Assembly (NCBI GenBank): GCA_964563165.1 | Contig: CAZLWA010000016.1 | Span: 4,696 to 68,695 of the forward strand | Length of the DNA stretch: 64,000 bases | Reading direction: 5' to 3' | Origin: CAZLWA01 sp964563165 | GTDB taxonomy: Bacteria; CLD3; SB21 | Part shown: positions 25,604 to 33,833 of the stretch, piece by piece | How positions within the stretch are numbered: the first letter of the stretch is position 1 | Layout: each line of letters begins with the position of its first letter | The notes under the pieces: model-generated | What the model was told of the DNA's origin: nothing | Databases searched by the model: none | What the model saw: the letters and a program-made list of their open reading frames with translations, nothing else | Translations under genes and position numbers: made by a program

Positions 25604-27076
25604 TTAATTCAGATCCACCCACACCGATTTCACTTGCGTGTAGAATTCATAAATGGCTTCCATCCCGCATTCCCTCGTGAAGCCGGACATCCGGTATCCT
25701 CCGTACGGCATCGCCGCGTCGTACATATTGTACGTATTGATCCATACCGTGCCCGCTTTGATCTTTTTTGCGAGGGTGTGAGCCTTTTTGATATCGCGCG
25801 TCCAGATGCCTGCGGCCAAACCGTAAAACGACTGATTGGCTTTGGTGACGGCGTCATCAAAATCCTTGAAACTCATCGCTGCAAGGACGGGGCCGAAGAT
25901 TTCATCCGTAGCAATTTTCATGGAATGGTCAACGTGGTCAAAAACCGTCGGCTGAAAAAAATATCCTTCGGTCCCGATACGATTGCCGCCGACGAGAAGT
26001 TTCGCGCCTTCGGATTTTCCGGATTCCACATAGCTCATGACTTTCTTCAATTGCTGTTCCGATGTCAAAGGGCCAAGCTTCGTCTCCGGATTCAGAGGAT
26101 CACCCGGTATCATCTTTGAAGCGCGCGCCGATAATTTTTCCATAAATTCATCATGAATTTTTTCTTCGACGAGCAGGCGCGAGCCCGCCGTGCAAATTTC
26201 GCCTTTGTTGTAAAATACGGCCGCCGCCGCCATTTTGACGGTGGTGTCGATATCGGAATCGGCGAAAACGATATTCGGCGATTTGCCGCCCAGTTCGAGA
26301 GAAATGCGTTTCATGGTCAACGAGGCAATTTTCATGATATCCTGACCGACGGACGTCGAACCTGTAAATGCAATACCGTCCACATCCGTATGGGCGACCA
26401 ACGCCGCCCCGGCCGTCTTTCCAAAACCCGGAACGACGTTGAAAACGCCTTCGGGTAATCCGGATTCGGCAAATAGTTCGGCTAACTTCAACGTACTGAG
26501 CGGTGTGAATTCCGAAGGTTTGACAACGACCGTATTTCCTGCCGCCAATGCCGCTGCAATTTTCCTTGCAGCAGTAATCAACGGAAAATTCCAAGGAATA
26601 ATCAGCCCCAAAACGCCAAGCGGTTCCCGCAATGTGTAATTAAAGTAGTTTCCGTTCACCGGGATCGTCTCGCCTTCGATTTTTGAGGCAGCGCCGGCGT
26701 AGTAGGCGAAAATATCGGCTGTGATAGGCACTTCAATATTCATCGTTTCTGAAATCGGCTTCCCGCAGTCAATGGTTTCGAGGTATGCAAGCTCTTCGGC
26801 GTTTCTGGAAATGAGTTCGCTGACCTTCCAAAGGTACTTCCCTCGCCTGCCGCCGCTCGTTTTCGGCCATTTGCCCTCTTCGAACGCCTTTCGAGCCGCC
26901 GCAACCGCCAAATCAATGTCCTTACTGTCGCCTTCGGAGATCTTCGTAATCGTTTTTCCGGTTGCGGGATTTAACGTGTCAAAATATTTTCCCGAGGCAC
27001 TTTCCAAAAAATTATTGTTTATAAAAAGTTTAGTGTTCTTTATGTCAAATGTCTTAACATTATTCGCTGACGGCAT
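25604..27076 (-). CDS. NAD(P)-dependent aldehyde dehydrogenase
   Basis: From ATG 27076, which is preceded by CCGGAG at good spacing, the product has 490 residues; an in-frame ATG 18 bases upstream lacks a ribosome binding site. The ALDH active-site set is complete: Asn163 in PWNFP, Lys186 in VKPSEFT, Glu261 in LELGGKSPN and catalytic Cys295 in GEICTAGSR. It oxidises an aldehyde to the acid. It resembles betaine-aldehyde and general class 1/2 enzymes; the substrate is not decidable from sequence. The upstream region carries phased TTNTNAACA-type repeats. Confidence 0.93.
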   Translation of the reverse strand: MPSANNVKTFDIKNTKLFINNNFLESASGKYFDTLNPATGKTITKISEGDSKDIDLAVAAARKAFEEGKWPKTSGGRRGKYLWKVSELISRNAEELAYLETIDCGKPISETMNIEVPITADIFAYYAGAASKIEGETIPVNGNYFNYTLREPLGVLGLIIPWNFPLITAARKIAAALAAGNTVVVKPSEFTPLSTLKLAELFAESGLPEGVFNVVPGFGKTAGAALVAHTDVDGIAFTGSTSVGQDIMKIASLTMKRISLELGGKSPNIVFADSDIDTTVKMAAAAVFYNKGEICTAGSRLLVEEKIHDEFMEKLSARASKMIPGDPLNPETKLGPLTSEQQLKKVMSYVESGKSEGAKLLVGGNRIGTEGYFFQPTVFDHVDHSMKIATDEIFGPVLAAMSFKDFDDAVTKANQSFYGLAAGIWTRDIKKAHTLAKKIKAGTVWINTYNMYDAAMPYGGYRMSGFTRECGMEAIYEFYTQVKSVWVDLN

Positions 27077-27164
27077 TTTATCTCCGGATAACATTTGAAA
27101 AAGGCGACTAGATACAGCTTTTACAAGGGTATAACGTAAAAAGGATTGGATACAAAGTCAAGGG

Positions 27165-27206
27165 TTTTTAACAGTTATTAACAAGTTATAAACGTATGTG
27201 TAAACA
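27165..27206. promoter_or_regulatory. Phased array of TTNTNAACA-like motifs upstream of aldehyde dehydrogenase
   Basis: TTTTTAACA (27165), TTATTAACA (27175), TTATAAACG (27186) and GTGTAAACA (27198) occur every 10-12 bases, about one helical turn apart. They resemble degenerate DnaA boxes (TTATNCACA) or a multi-site operator. The stretch is AT-rich and lies between the dehydrogenase start and the flavoprotein gene stop. Confidence 0.4.
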
Positions 27207-27226
27207 GGTTTTTACGAAAAAGTGGG

Positions 27227-28441
27227 TTAAACCGCTTTCATTAATGCTTTAAGTTTAAACATTAGTTCATATTGAGTGGCTAGACTGCCGATCGCAGACT
27301 GGGCTCTGGAATTTTCGCTGAAGGAATGTTTGAGGTAATTGCCGAAAACCTCCTTTTCCAGCACTTGAGTTAAGAATGGCGCCTTGGAAAACTGCCTGTG
27401 GAACATGTTTTTCCATTTTTCATCGAAGCGATAGAGGAATTCCCTGGAATAATTCTTTCCGTCACTGGCTTCGATCGCCGTTTCGCCTGCCAGAATGCCG
27501 GAATTAAGAGCGTAGGAAATTCCTTCCGCCGTAATCGGGTCGGTGAACGAAGCTGCGTCGCCGGTCATGATAAAACCGTCGCGGATCCTTGAATTTTCGT
27601 AGTCAACCGCGAGGGGGATCTTACCGCCGCTCAATGACCCGCACAATTTAGCATGTCTGAGCTTCTTTTGGGCCAGGGGATGATGGAGGAAAAAATCGTC
27701 CATGAGTTTCCGGAGATCAATTTGCCGCTCTTCGATGATATGCTGGAACGTGCCGCAGCCGATATTGGCAGTCGTGGACGAAGTCGGGAATATCCAGTAA
27801 TAACCCGGCAAGATTTTGTCGTCAAAATAGAATTCAACGGTGTCTCCCAGGCCTTCCACGTTCTCATAATATCCGCGAATGGCCAGCGCGCATCGGTGCG
27901 GATCCTGATTACCCGCGCCGACCTGAACGGCCAGGCCCGAATTCGCCCCGCAGGCGTCGATCACGAGCGGTGCGCGGCAGTCTATTCTGTCCCCGCGCCG
28001 GTCAAAGGTTACGCCGACGATCTTTTCGCTCTCGATCATGAGCTGATGAACTTTCGATTCGGGCCGAAAGTCAACGCCTTCATAACGCCGGGCCTGCTGC
28101 AAAACAAGGTGATCAAATTCAAATCGGGGAAGGACGTACAAGAAAAATTCCGATTCGCCTATCGGGCGGCGAACCGTGATCTCGCTGTAATCGCTGAAAA
28201 AAAGAGAATACCCTTTGGAAAAGAATTGTACTTTCTCGAGAAAAATTTCCAGCAATTCCAAACGCTTCAGCGGTTCAAAACATTTGAACGTCAGGCCGTC
28301 GCCGCAGGTTTTGTCACGCGGAAACGAGGCTTTGTCGAGCAGCAGAACTTTTTTACCGGCTTTTCCTAAAACCGCGGCGGTGCTGCTTCCGGCGGGACCG
28401 GCTCCGGCAATAATGACGTCGAAATCAAGCGGCTGTGCCAA
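27227..28441 (-). CDS. Geranylgeranyl-reductase-family FAD-dependent oxidoreductase
   Basis: The 404-residue protein has an N-terminal FAD-binding Rossmann motif (VIIAGAGPAGSSTAAVLGKAG), the characteristic DKTCGDGL and later the FAD pyrophosphate-binding GFIMTGDAASFTDPITAEGI. Family members reduce isoprenoid double bonds (in archaeal lipids, chlorophyll side chains or menaquinone tails) or are halogenase-like monooxygenases. In a non-photosynthetic bacterium, menaquinone or other prenyl-lipid reduction is a reasonable guess. It lies between the ion-channel-like gene and the dehydrogenase on the same strand. Confidence 0.85.
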   Translation of the reverse strand: MAQPLDFDVIIAGAGPAGSSTAAVLGKAGKKVLLLDKASFPRDKTCGDGLTFKCFEPLKRLELLEIFLEKVQFFSKGYSLFFSDYSEITVRRPIGESEFFLYVLPRFEFDHLVLQQARRYEGVDFRPESKVHQLMIESEKIVGVTFDRRGDRIDCRAPLVIDACGANSGLAVQVGAGNQDPHRCALAIRGYYENVEGLGDTVEFYFDDKILPGYYWIFPTSSTTANIGCGTFQHIIEERQIDLRKLMDDFFLHHPLAQKKLRHAKLCGSLSGGKIPLAVDYENSRIRDGFIMTGDAASFTDPITAEGISYALNSGILAGETAIEASDGKNYSREFLYRFDEKWKNMFHRQFSKAPFLTQVLEKEVFGNYLKHSFSENSRAQSAIGSLATQYELMFKLKALMKAV

Positions 28442-28488
28442 TGGGTCGCCTTTTCAGTTGGAGATTTGATCTTGTTGCCCGCGAAACA

Positions 28489-28509
28489 CGCAAAAAAATA
28501 TTTTTTGCG
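28489..28509 (-). terminator. Possible AT-rich terminator hairpin
   Basis: CGCAAAAAA-ATA-TTTTTTGCG is a perfect 9-bp inverted repeat about 170 bases after the channel-like gene on the minus strand. The T-run is inside the stem, so terminator function is uncertain. The rest of 28442-28679 shows nothing recognisable. Confidence 0.3.
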
Positions 28510-28679
28510 CTGGCGGAAAAAAATTACCTGGATTTCACTTTCAGATCGCTTTGATTGACCGAATTCGTCCATAAAAGTTTTTCGGACTCGTCGCAGCATT
28601 CCATCGTTAGTTTACGCTCATTCTTTTTTCCGGAAAATCTCAGCAGCAGTACATTCGGGAGAGGAAAAAACAGCAGGAA

Positions 28680-29036
28680 CTATTTTTTTTCATCTTCTTC
28701 CATGTCCAAATGAAACTTGTGGAGGAAGCGGTGAAAAACCGGAGCAAAGAGGACCGCCGCCACCGAAAGGAAAGCCAATCCGCTGAAGAGCGCATACAAT
28801 GACGCGAATATTTTTCCGCCATCCGTTTGCATCGGATTGACGGGGCCCATGCCGGTCAGAATCATGGAAGCATTCAAGAACGAGTCGATCCATGACAGCC
28901 CGCCGATGAAATGATAGCCGACAATGCCTATGCCGAGCGAAAAAAACAAAATACCGAACGAAAAACCAAAATTCCTGACTAAGCGCAGGTAGAATTCTTT
29001 TTTGGAAATAAGCGGGGATTTGTGATGTTCGTACAT
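28680..29036 (-). CDS. Small two-helix ion-channel-like membrane protein
   Basis: The 118-residue protein has two membrane helices (about 20-43 and 75-102) flanking a re-entrant pore-like loop (about 50-66), the architecture of a minimal KcsA-type pore. At the filter position it reads TGMGPV (61-66) instead of the potassium-selective T(V/I)GYG. Both termini are charged (KKEFYLRLVRN; KFHLDMEEDEKK), and the helix order suggests both lie in the cytoplasm. No regulator domain (RCK, cyclic nucleotide) is attached. Homotetramer formation and ion specificity are inference. Confidence 0.6.
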   Translation of the reverse strand: MYEHHKSPLISKKEFYLRLVRNFGFSFGILFFSLGIGIVGYHFIGGLSWIDSFLNASMILTGMGPVNPMQTDGGKIFASLYALFSGLAFLSVAAVLFAPVFHRFLHKFHLDMEEDEKK

Positions 29037-29241
29037 ATTTTGAATTTCCTTTCCGCGAAGGCGAAAACCCGTAAGGGCCCAGCGGCCCGAACAATGTTTT
29101 TTGGGGAGAAAGGCGCAGAAAGGTAGGGAAATAATTCAACACCTTCAATGAATTGTTTGCCGTACGCCCGAAACAAAAAAATAATTCAGGAGAAAAATAT
29201 ATTGCAAGGCAGGCAGTTTTGAATTTGGAATTGACGAACGG

Positions 29242-30456
29242 CTATTCGTACCGCAGGGAATCGATCACATTGGATCGGGCGGCTTTGAGGGCAGGATAAA
29301 AACCGAAGAAGAGCCCAACGAGCCCGGACAGCCCGAAACTCAGGAACACGGAACTCAATGTGACGACCACATTCCAGCCGGCGTACATCTTCAATAACAG
29401 CGAAGAGCCGATACCGGTTCCGATCCCGATGATGCCGCCTAAGATACAGACCACGAGAGCTTCCATGATGAATTGAATCAAGATATCTTTTTTCTTGGCT
29501 CCGATCGCTTTTCGAATCCCGATTTCCTTGGTTCGTTCGGTCACGGAAACGATCATGATATTCATAATTCCTATACCGCCAACCATCAGGGAAATCGCGG
29601 CAATGGAGGCTAACAAGACGGACAGCGTCTCATTGGTCTCTTGCGCCGTCAGAATGACATCCGCCTGATTGCGAATGCTGAAATCATTAGGTTGATCCGA
29701 TCGCAGGCGATGCATGCGGCGCAGGGTACGCTCAATGTCGATCGTTGCGTCCTCCATCTTAGTATTGTCGGCGACACTGACGGAAATATTATTGATGAAA
29801 TCCACGCCGAACAGCCTGAATTGCGCCGTGGAAAGGGGAATCACGATCTGGTCATCCTGGTTCTGGAATCCCGTTTGCCCTTTGCCCTCGAAAACACCGA
29901 CCACCAAAAAATTCTGCCCGCTGATCTTAACGGTTTTCCCGAGCGGAACTTCCGTATCGAATAAATTGCGCACCACCTCCGGCCCCAGAACGCAAACCTT
30001 TGCCCGTGAAAGGAATTCGGTGACATTGAAAAATCTTCCTTTTTCGATATTAAAGTTGCGGACCTCCGGATAAGCGAGGGTGGTTCCCACGATGGTCGAA
30101 TTCGTATTTTTTTCGAGATATTTCGCCTGTGCGTTGCGGCTGAATTCACATGAATAATTTGAGATCAGGTCGGAGGCTGTCGAGACGGCACCCGCATCGG
30201 AGACGGTCAACTTCACCGACGTTCCTGCGCCGAGCGATGCCCGGCCCTGGTTAGACGATCCGGCGCGAACATAAAGGAGATTGGTTCCCAAACCCTTTAA
30301 TTGTTCATTGACACGCTGGCGTGCGCCCTCGCCCAGTGCAACCATGGCAATGACGGCGGCGATGCCGATGACAATGCCGAGCAGCGTCAGCAGCGTGCGC
30401 AAGGTATTCGCGCGCAAGGCGCTGAGGGCCGTCATTAAATTTTCAAAAAGGCTCAT
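29242..30456 (-). CDS. MacB-like ABC transporter permease (FtsX domain)
   Basis: The 404-residue protein has an N-terminal membrane helix within TLRTLLTLLGIVIGIAAVIAMVALGEGA, a large periplasmic MacB-PCD domain (about 45-260) and three C-terminal helices with the FtsX signature (MVGGIGIMNIMIVSVTERTKEIGIRKAIGA). It ends with ALKAARSNVIDSLRYE. Such permeases form mechanotransmission ABC systems with a MacA-type adaptor. The adaptor gene is immediately upstream (16 bp), but no ATP-binding subunit gene is adjacent, unlike the complete operon at 45.7-50.4 kb. Confidence 0.92.
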   Translation of the reverse strand: MSLFENLMTALSALRANTLRTLLTLLGIVIGIAAVIAMVALGEGARQRVNEQLKGLGTNLLYVRAGSSNQGRASLGAGTSVKLTVSDAGAVSTASDLISNYSCEFSRNAQAKYLEKNTNSTIVGTTLAYPEVRNFNIEKGRFFNVTEFLSRAKVCVLGPEVVRNLFDTEVPLGKTVKISGQNFLVVGVFEGKGQTGFQNQDDQIVIPLSTAQFRLFGVDFINNISVSVADNTKMEDATIDIERTLRRMHRLRSDQPNDFSIRNQADVILTAQETNETLSVLLASIAAISLMVGGIGIMNIMIVSVTERTKEIGIRKAIGAKKKDILIQFIMEALVVCILGGIIGIGTGIGSSLLLKMYAGWNVVVTLSSVFLSFGLSGLVGLFFGFYPALKAARSNVIDSLRYE

Positions 30457-30472
30457 ACGTATTCACAGCGCC

Positions 30473-31798
30473 TTATTTTGATGTGCTGAAACCGGAGCGC
30501 CCCTTTAGCATTTGCTTGAATTGATCGGCATCTTTTTTAGCGTCGGAATATTTAACATAATAAACCGTGGTCGTATCGGACAAACCGCCTACGATCTCGG
30601 AGTTATCGGCATCGCTTAATCCGATTTTGACCGATATTAAGATTTTCTTATTGTCTTGTAACGCGACCACGAACTTGGTCAGGGTAGAATCGGAGCCGTG
30701 ATCGGATGAACGATTTTCCAGATCACCTTTCTTTATTTTTGAAGATCTTCCGCCTCTGCCCTTGTGCGCTTTCGCAGAGTCACTGCCTGGGGATCCAGAA
30801 ACTCGATCCGTAACCACGCCGGCAGAAGTCAGAGTTTTCAGGTCGGCGCGCACCTCAGAAAAACTTCTTAAGAGGTCGTTGGGAATCAACATCACATTTT
30901 CCTTGTTGGCGATCTGAATGGTGATCGTGGCATTCATACCGGATTTCAACTTGTTTTCAAAATTCGCGACTTCGATAACAACGTTGAACGTCGTCACATT
31001 TTGAACGACGGTGGCCTGCGAGGCGACGCGAATGACTTTGCCGTAAAACGATTCCATCGGATACGCGTCGGCTACGATCTTAGCCCGCTCACCGATCCCT
31101 ACTTTCCCGATATCCACTTCATCCACCGCGGCCGTGACGTAGACGTTAGACATATCGGCAACCTGGGCGATCGTGGTGCCCCCGCCGACATTGGTCGTGG
31201 CCGAAGCGATGATCTGGCCTTGCGATACGCCGCGCGTTAATACGAGTCCGTTGATGGGAGAGCGTACCACGGTGTCGGATAACTTCTGCCGCGCCGATAC
31301 GAGGTTCGCGGTCGCCTTGGTGAATGAAGCTTTGGCCTGGACGTAGGCGACGTTGGCTTGATCAAAATCCTGCTGAGAAATCAGGCTTTTGTCCAGAAGG
31401 TCTTTCGCACGTTTCAAATTGTCGGCCTGCTGTACCACCTGCGCGATCGCCACTTCCGAATCCGCGAACGCCTGCTGAAAGGCGTTACGCGTATCCGTGG
31501 AATCTACGGTAACCATGATCTTTCCAACATAGACCCTGTCGCTTTCCTCGAAATTGAGGGTTTCGATGAGGCCTCCGGCCTTGCATTTTATTTCCACGAC
31601 GTTGATAGGTGTGACTGTTCCCGTGGCGGATACGGAAATATTCAGGTCGCCGCGTTTAAGCGTCATGGGCCGCACGACGATCGCACGGGTGGCGATATTT
31701 TCCGTCGCCTCGATCTTGTCTTTCTTTTGGAAAAGAAAAACATAGATCAAAACCACGGCGATGAGCCCTGAAAATCCGAGCAGTAATTTCTTTTTCAT
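30473..31798 (-). CDS. MacA-like periplasmic adaptor protein
   Basis: The 441-residue membrane-fusion protein has an N-terminal anchor (LLLGFSGLIAVVLIYVFLF), lipoyl-like halves (GTVTPINVVEIKCKAGGLI; DTVVRSPINGLVLTRGVSQG), an alpha-hairpin between them and a beta-barrel domain. Between the barrel and the membrane-proximal domain (about 325-375) lies an unusual polar, Gly/Ser/Lys-rich insertion (KAHKGRGGRSSKIKKG). It should bridge the permease encoded 16 bp downstream to an outer-membrane factor. Its partner ATPase is not encoded beside it. Confidence 0.9.
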   Translation of the reverse strand: MKKKLLLGFSGLIAVVLIYVFLFQKKDKIEATENIATRAIVVRPMTLKRGDLNISVSATGTVTPINVVEIKCKAGGLIETLNFEESDRVYVGKIMVTVDSTDTRNAFQQAFADSEVAIAQVVQQADNLKRAKDLLDKSLISQQDFDQANVAYVQAKASFTKATANLVSARQKLSDTVVRSPINGLVLTRGVSQGQIIASATTNVGGGTTIAQVADMSNVYVTAAVDEVDIGKVGIGERAKIVADAYPMESFYGKVIRVASQATVVQNVTTFNVVIEVANFENKLKSGMNATITIQIANKENVMLIPNDLLRSFSEVRADLKTLTSAGVVTDRVSGSPGSDSAKAHKGRGGRSSKIKKGDLENRSSDHGSDSTLTKFVVALQDNKKILISVKIGLSDADNSEIVGGLSDTTTVYYVKYSDAKKDADQFKQMLKGRSGFSTSK

Positions 31799-31920
31799 AG
31801 AGCAATTCCGGCAAGATGAGTCGCCTTGCCGATCGTTAGACGCTTAAGCAGAGAAAAGGTTTATGTGCATTCCGGAGCGAGCGTTTCATTAAGAGCGATC
31901 AAAATCAAAACTGAAAACGA

Positions 31921-31947
31921 AATAAAAAGCACCGGGGCTAGCGGCGC
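31921..31947 (-). terminator. Rho-independent terminator of mdh
   Basis: On the minus strand GCGCCG and CGGTGC form a 6-bp stem (one G-T pair) around CTAGCCC, followed by TTTTTATT. It lies 78 bases after the mdh stop. Confidence 0.5.
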
Positions 31948-32024
31948 ATGCAAAAAGATTCAGACCGGGAAACGGTTCAAGATTCAGCAACCGTGCATCC
32001 AACAAGATGTTCCGGAGGCCGCGC

Positions 32025-32948
32025 TTACCATTTCAATTTTGCCATATTGTCTTTGACGTCCTGAGCGGATTTGTCCAATTCCTTTTGCTCTTCTGCCGTC
32101 AATTTGATCTGAATAATTTCCTCCACGCCTTTCTTGCCTAATTTTACCGGCACACCGCAAAATACATCCTTCTGTCCGTATTCGCCCTGAAGCCATACGG
32201 AGCTGGGAAGAATACGTTTTTTATCTTTGACGATGGATTCGATCATTTGAACCGCGGATGAAGAGGGCGCGTAATAGGCGGAACCCGTTCCGAGCAATTT
32301 TACGATTTCCGCGCCGCCGTTGCGGGTGCGGTCCACGAGACGGTCGATCGCGGCTTTGTCCATCAAGTCCGGAAGCGGAATACCCGCCACCGTGGTGTAA
32401 CGCGGCAGCGGCACCATCGTATCGCCATGCCCGCCGAGAACGAATGCCGTGATGTCTTCGACCGATACATCCAGCTCCATGGCAATAAACGAACGGAACC
32501 GAGCCGAATCGAGAACGCCCGCCATACCGATGACGCGCTCTTTCGGAAAACCGCTGACCTTCCACGCCACATACGTCATTACGTCGAGCGGGTTCGTGAC
32601 CATGACGATGATGGAATTCGGCGAACGCTTGGCAATTTCTTTGGTAATCCCTTGAACCACTTCTGCATTTTTCATTAGCAGATCGTCGCGGCTCATACCC
32701 GGCTTGCGTGCAAGCCCGGCCGTGATCAGGACAATATCCGATCCCGCGGTCTCATCATAGCCTTGCGAGCCGACCATACGGACGTCAAAGCCTTCGACCG
32801 GAGCGGATTCGTACATATCGAGCGACTTGCCTTGCGGCACGCCCGCCACGATATCGACCAGCACGACTTCATTGGCTAGTTCTTTTTCGGCGATGCGCTG
32901 CGCGGCGGTCGCGCCGACGTTGCCGCCGCCGACTACTGTGATTTTCAT
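32025..32948 (-). CDS. mdh: Malate dehydrogenase (LDH-like type)
   Basis: The 307-residue protein has the NAD-binding GGGNVGATAAQRIAEKE, an acidic residue after the second strand (VVLVDI, which favours NAD over NADP), the substrate loop LARKPGMSRDDLLMKN with the active-site arginines, and the catalytic-histidine motif GGHGDTMVP. It interconverts malate and oxaloacetate in the TCA cycle. The arginine-containing LARKPGMSR loop indicates malate rather than lactate. AAGGAGAAGGATT precedes the ATG. The upstream 110 bp carry an inverted repeat pair and the rpmA terminator, so it is probably transcribed separately. Confidence 0.95.
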   Translation of the reverse strand: MKITVVGGGNVGATAAQRIAEKELANEVVLVDIVAGVPQGKSLDMYESAPVEGFDVRMVGSQGYDETAGSDIVLITAGLARKPGMSRDDLLMKNAEVVQGITKEIAKRSPNSIIVMVTNPLDVMTYVAWKVSGFPKERVIGMAGVLDSARFRSFIAMELDVSVEDITAFVLGGHGDTMVPLPRYTTVAGIPLPDLMDKAAIDRLVDRTRNGGAEIVKLLGTGSAYYAPSSSAVQMIESIVKDKKRILPSSVWLQGEYGQKDVFCGVPVKLGKKGVEEIIQIKLTAEEQKELDKSAQDVKDNMAKLKW

Positions 32949-32969
32949 AATCCTTCTCCTTGAATTTCC

Positions 32970-33048
32970 GCCACCAAGACACTAAGACACGAAGTTCCAC
33001 AAGGGGAATTTAACAAAAATTTTCTTGGTGTCTTTGTGTCTTTATGGC
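32970..33048. repeat. Inverted pair of CACCAAGACACTAAG-family repeats upstream of mdh
   Basis: GCCACCAAGACACTAAGACA (from 32970) and its near inverse CTTGGTGTCTTTGTGTCTTT (from 33024) can form a long hairpin within the mdh upstream region. The same family occurs at 11421, 13023, 16835 and 25561. Confidence 0.75.
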
Positions 33049-33060
33049 TATATAGTCTTT

Positions 33061-33100
33061 AAAATAAAAAAACGGACTCACTAAGATACGTGAGTCCGTT
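33061..33100 (-). terminator. Rho-independent terminator of rplU-rpmA
   Basis: AACGGACTCAC and GTGAGTCCGTT form a perfect 11-bp stem with an eight-base loop; on the minus strand a T-run follows. It lies about 25 bases after the rpmA stop. Confidence 0.93.
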
Positions 33101-33122
33101 AAAAATTTCAAGAGCGATTTTT

Positions 33123-33392
33123 TTATGCTTTCGCTTCGGGAAGGGGATAGACGCTGACGCGTTTGCGCTTTTTGTCTTTTTGCTCGAATTTAACTACGCC
33201 GTCGATGAGTGAAAAGATCGTATCGTCGCTGCCGATGCCGACGTTTTTGCCGAGATGGACTTTCGTTCCGCGCTGGCGCACGATCACGTTGCCCGCGAGA
33301 ATAAATTCGCCGCTGTAACGCTTGACGCCGAGCCGCTGTCCGTGGGAATCGCGCCCGTTGCGCGTACTGCCGAGACCTTTTTTATGTGCCAT
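33123..33392 (-). CDS. rpmA: 50S ribosomal protein L27
   Basis: The 89-residue protein opens with MAHKKGLGSTRNGRDSHGQR and contains NVIVRQRGTKVHLGKNVGIG, both diagnostic of L27. It binds 23S rRNA near the peptidyl-transferase centre, where its N-terminal tail contacts the P-site tRNA. There is no N-terminal extension of the kind cleaved in Firmicutes. It follows rplU by 19 bp, the standard L21-L27 pair, and a strong terminator follows. Confidence 0.98.
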   Translation of the reverse strand: MAHKKGLGSTRNGRDSHGQRLGVKRYSGEFILAGNVIVRQRGTKVHLGKNVGIGSDDTIFSLIDGVVKFEQKDKKRKRVSVYPLPEAKA

Positions 33393-33411
33393 AATTGACT
33401 CCTAAAATTTT

Positions 33412-33726
33412 TTACTTCGAAATGGAATTGACTTCAATTTCCGTATACGGCTGACGGTGGCCTTTTTTCTTCTGAAAGCCTTTACGGCGGTATTTACGGA
33501 AATGGATCACTTTGTCGCTCAGTCCGTGTCTCACAACGGTCGTTTCAACTTTTGCACCTTTGACGGTAGGCGTGCCGATCCGGACATCGCCCTCTTCGGA
33601 AAGCAGGAGTACCTGATCGAATACGATCGTGTCACCGACTTCCGCTTCAGCTACGCGGGGAATGACGACCTTTTTCCCTTGTTCGCATTTATACTGAAAT
33701 CCTTTGATATCGACTACTGCGTACAC
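33412..33726 (-). CDS. rplU: 50S ribosomal protein L21
   Basis: The 104-residue protein starts MYAVVDIKGFQYKCEQGKK and ends with the RKKGHRQPYTEIEV region typical of L21, which binds 23S rRNA. The start is GTG with CCGGAGGAA upstream. A well-spaced promoter lies 30-60 bases upstream, giving a short leader of about 25 bases. It is co-transcribed with rpmA. Confidence 0.98.
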   Translation of the reverse strand: MYAVVDIKGFQYKCEQGKKVVIPRVAEAEVGDTIVFDQVLLLSEEGDVRIGTPTVKGAKVETTVVRHGLSDKVIHFRKYRRKGFQKKKGHRQPYTEIEVNSISK

Positions 33727-33757
33727 AATTTCCTCCGGTTATAAAAATTAGGTTGGC

Positions 33758-33786
33758 AATATATAAGATTGCGGCAAAGAATGCAA
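33758..33786 (-). promoter_or_regulatory. Sigma-70-like promoter of rplU-rpmA
   Basis: On the minus strand TTGCAT, a 17-base spacer and TATATT. Transcription would start near 33750, a few bases before the ribosome binding site of rplU. Confidence 0.65.
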
Positions 33787-33833
33787 GATTTTTTTGGATA
33801 ATTTTTAAACCTCACGTTCCGGCAGTCGGTTTT

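Noticed and set aside
27653..28369. Long antisense open frame (about 238 codons) opposite the geranylgeranyl-reductase-like gene
   Set aside because: The minus-strand frame has clear FAD motifs; the plus-strand frame has none and arises from codon bias.
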